A stretch of DNA of 64,000 nt from Primula veris (Eukaryota; Streptophyta; Magnoliopsida; Ericales; Primulaceae), in NCBI GenBank assembly GCA_963682055.1, contig OY821745.1, forward strand, positions 503,501-567,500. Direction: 5' to 3'. Under the pieces are notes generated by a model. The model did not search any database, was not told where the DNA came from, and was given only the letters and a program-made list of their open reading frames with translations. Made by a program: the position numbers and the translations under genes. This document shows, one piece after another, positions 62,560-64,000 of this stretch (within the stretch, counting starts at the first letter, position 1; each line of letters starts with the position of its first letter).

Positions 62560-62762
62560 AGCACATTCCCAATTTCACACAACAAAATTACGAAAACTAG
62601 TTTAAGCGTAAGAAAATTACAATAACAGCAACCATTGCGAATTCGTCGACAACTAAACCAATAATTTATAATTAAACAGGCGAATCATAAAATAAAATGT
62701 GACTACTAGTTTGAAAAGATAAAGAGCATAGGCCACGCCTTGGTGACTGTCTAAACCAACCT

Positions 62763-64000
62763 CTAGAACGGTTCAGGCTCTTCTAGAAAAGTTCCGACTA
62801 TGTCTACCAAAGAAGCATTATCATTTCCTCTATACTTGGTAATCTCACCGCTCAAAGATTCAAAACTCTCGTATACTACGCAAGCCTTGGCATAATCACC
62901 GTATGATCTGGGACCAAAATTCTGAATCTCTTGAGTGATGGTATTATAACGGATTATTTGGGATTCTGTCCGATTGAAACCAACTATAAGAAGAATATCA
63001 TTTTCAGACCCGCAAAACCCCAAGGGCTTCAACACAGGCTCTTGAATGCCTCTTACACAACTTTTTTTTATACTACTTATCATTCTCTTCCAACATCACC
63101 CAGATGTCTAGCTCATTAAGATATTCATTCGTAGAAAACAAAGTGATGTGCCCGTTATGTAGTGCAAGTTCATCATGACAAGGAGATGATAATTTTCGAA
63201 AAGACTCCTTCTCGCTCATGTCAAACACAACGATGGTTGTGGAATTTTTCTCCATCCAATAATAGGACCCGTTCAAATATGTGTTGTTCAAAGGACGGAT
63301 TAGCATTAAAGGATCAATATCGAGAAGTCTCCATGTGTTTGTTCTGGTAGTATAGAGCATACAAAATACATAATCGTTATCCGAACAAGCAGAGACGCAA
63401 TATGAGAAGAGAATCACCTTGTAGTTGTTCTCGTCCAAAGGGTCTGTACCAAACCCAACAATGCTACAAACCAAACGTCTCTCATCATCAAAAAATCTAT
63501 CAACTACACATTGCTCCAGTGAAGGAAGGAAGCCAACTTCATTAGTAGTGGGATTCCATATCACAGAGCGACCATTATTGTTGTGGAGGCAATATAAACC
63601 ATTAATAGGCCCATCAATGCCAATCGGGTGGAGTTGAAAGGTCAGTAAATCAGGGAGGATATTGAAACATGATGGTATTGTTTCATTGACAATTGACTTG
63701 GCGTCAAATAAGATATGACCAAGTACCCAAGAATTGTAGTTGCAGTGGAGAAGGATCATTCCCCCAGTGTTCCTGTTAACCGTCTTTTGGAATTGGAGAT
63801 GTGCACGTCTGAAACACGGGTGTTTTATGAGAACGTACCAACGTTTACATACACACATTACTAGCAGTAAAGTTTTGACGGGTAATCTAATGAAAATCTC
63901 CATTCACAAATCTTCTGGCAACTCCACATAACGTCGCCGCTGATTGATATAGGCGAGACATAAGTTGACAATGATTGCCAATGATGAAATTTTGTTACTG
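62763..64000 (-). pseudogene. SLF-type F-box gene copy B, broken (5' end outside window)
   Basis: Inverted, closely similar copy of the F-box gene at 59.7-60.9 kb. Motifs: EIFIRLPVKTLLLVMCVCKR, GPINGLYCLHNNNG, VIWNPTTNEVGFLPS, VDRFFDDE (where copy A has a stop), TRTNTWRLLD, ELDIWVMLEEND and CVRGIQEPVLKPLGF, ending LEEPEPF at 62763. A TGA at 63904-63906 replaces the Trp codon of copy A inside the F-box, and the +1 frameshift after LEEND is present here too. An ATG at 63903 could restart translation but would lack the first F-box helix. The copy is probably non-functional. The part 5' of the F-box continues to the window edge. Confidence 0.85.

Noticed and set aside
1..64000. tRNA, rRNA, CRISPR array or operon structure
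   Set aside because: None recognised by eye. The genome is plant nuclear, and the regular arrays seen are minisatellites with units of 74-202 bases and no spacer-repeat structure. Short tRNA-like folds cannot be excluded without a covariance search.

Overview
The window looks like nuclear DNA of a flowering plant, probably a eudicot. It is AT-rich, its genes have many GT-AG introns, and it encodes plant proteins such as FLU (chloroplast tetrapyrrole regulator) and PHL. I cannot place the family or species.

The left two thirds (1-42 kb) is an ordinary euchromatic block of four conserved genes, for which I could build in-frame exon models. PHL (SPT20-like, minus strand, cut by the left edge) has 14 exons in the window. 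NUP107 (minus) has 25 exons and 1057 residues. FLU (plus) has 5 exons and 317 residues. A three-RRM oligouridylate-binding protein, UBP1 type (minus), has 12 exons and 444 residues. From memory of the Arabidopsis gene order, UBP1C-FLU-NUP107 are consecutive loci there (At3g14100-At3g14110-At3g14120), so this is conserved microsynteny. PHL lies elsewhere in Arabidopsis. NUP107 and FLU are divergent; FLU and UBP1C converge. The introns and flanks hold minisatellites, MITEs and an almost perfect foldback just upstream of FLU.

The right third (43-64 kb) is different in character. It holds no intact gene that I can see, but many relics and segmental duplications: three RNase T2 (S-RNase-like) remnants, pieces of an ERLIN (SPFH/band 7) gene with one exon region amplified in tandem, the 3' end of an unrecognised gene, and two inverted copies of an F-box gene of the S-locus-F-box (SLF/FBA) type. 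Each F-box copy is broken. Long direct and inverted repeats and TIR elements tie these pieces together.

RNase T2 genes next to SLF-type F-box genes are the signature of the RNase-based self-incompatibility S-locus. The sequence directly shows a decayed T2-RNase/F-box cluster. That it derives from an S-locus, or lies beside a live one beyond the right edge, is inference. The conserved genes on the left probably have no mechanistic link to the relics; they form the flank of the cluster.
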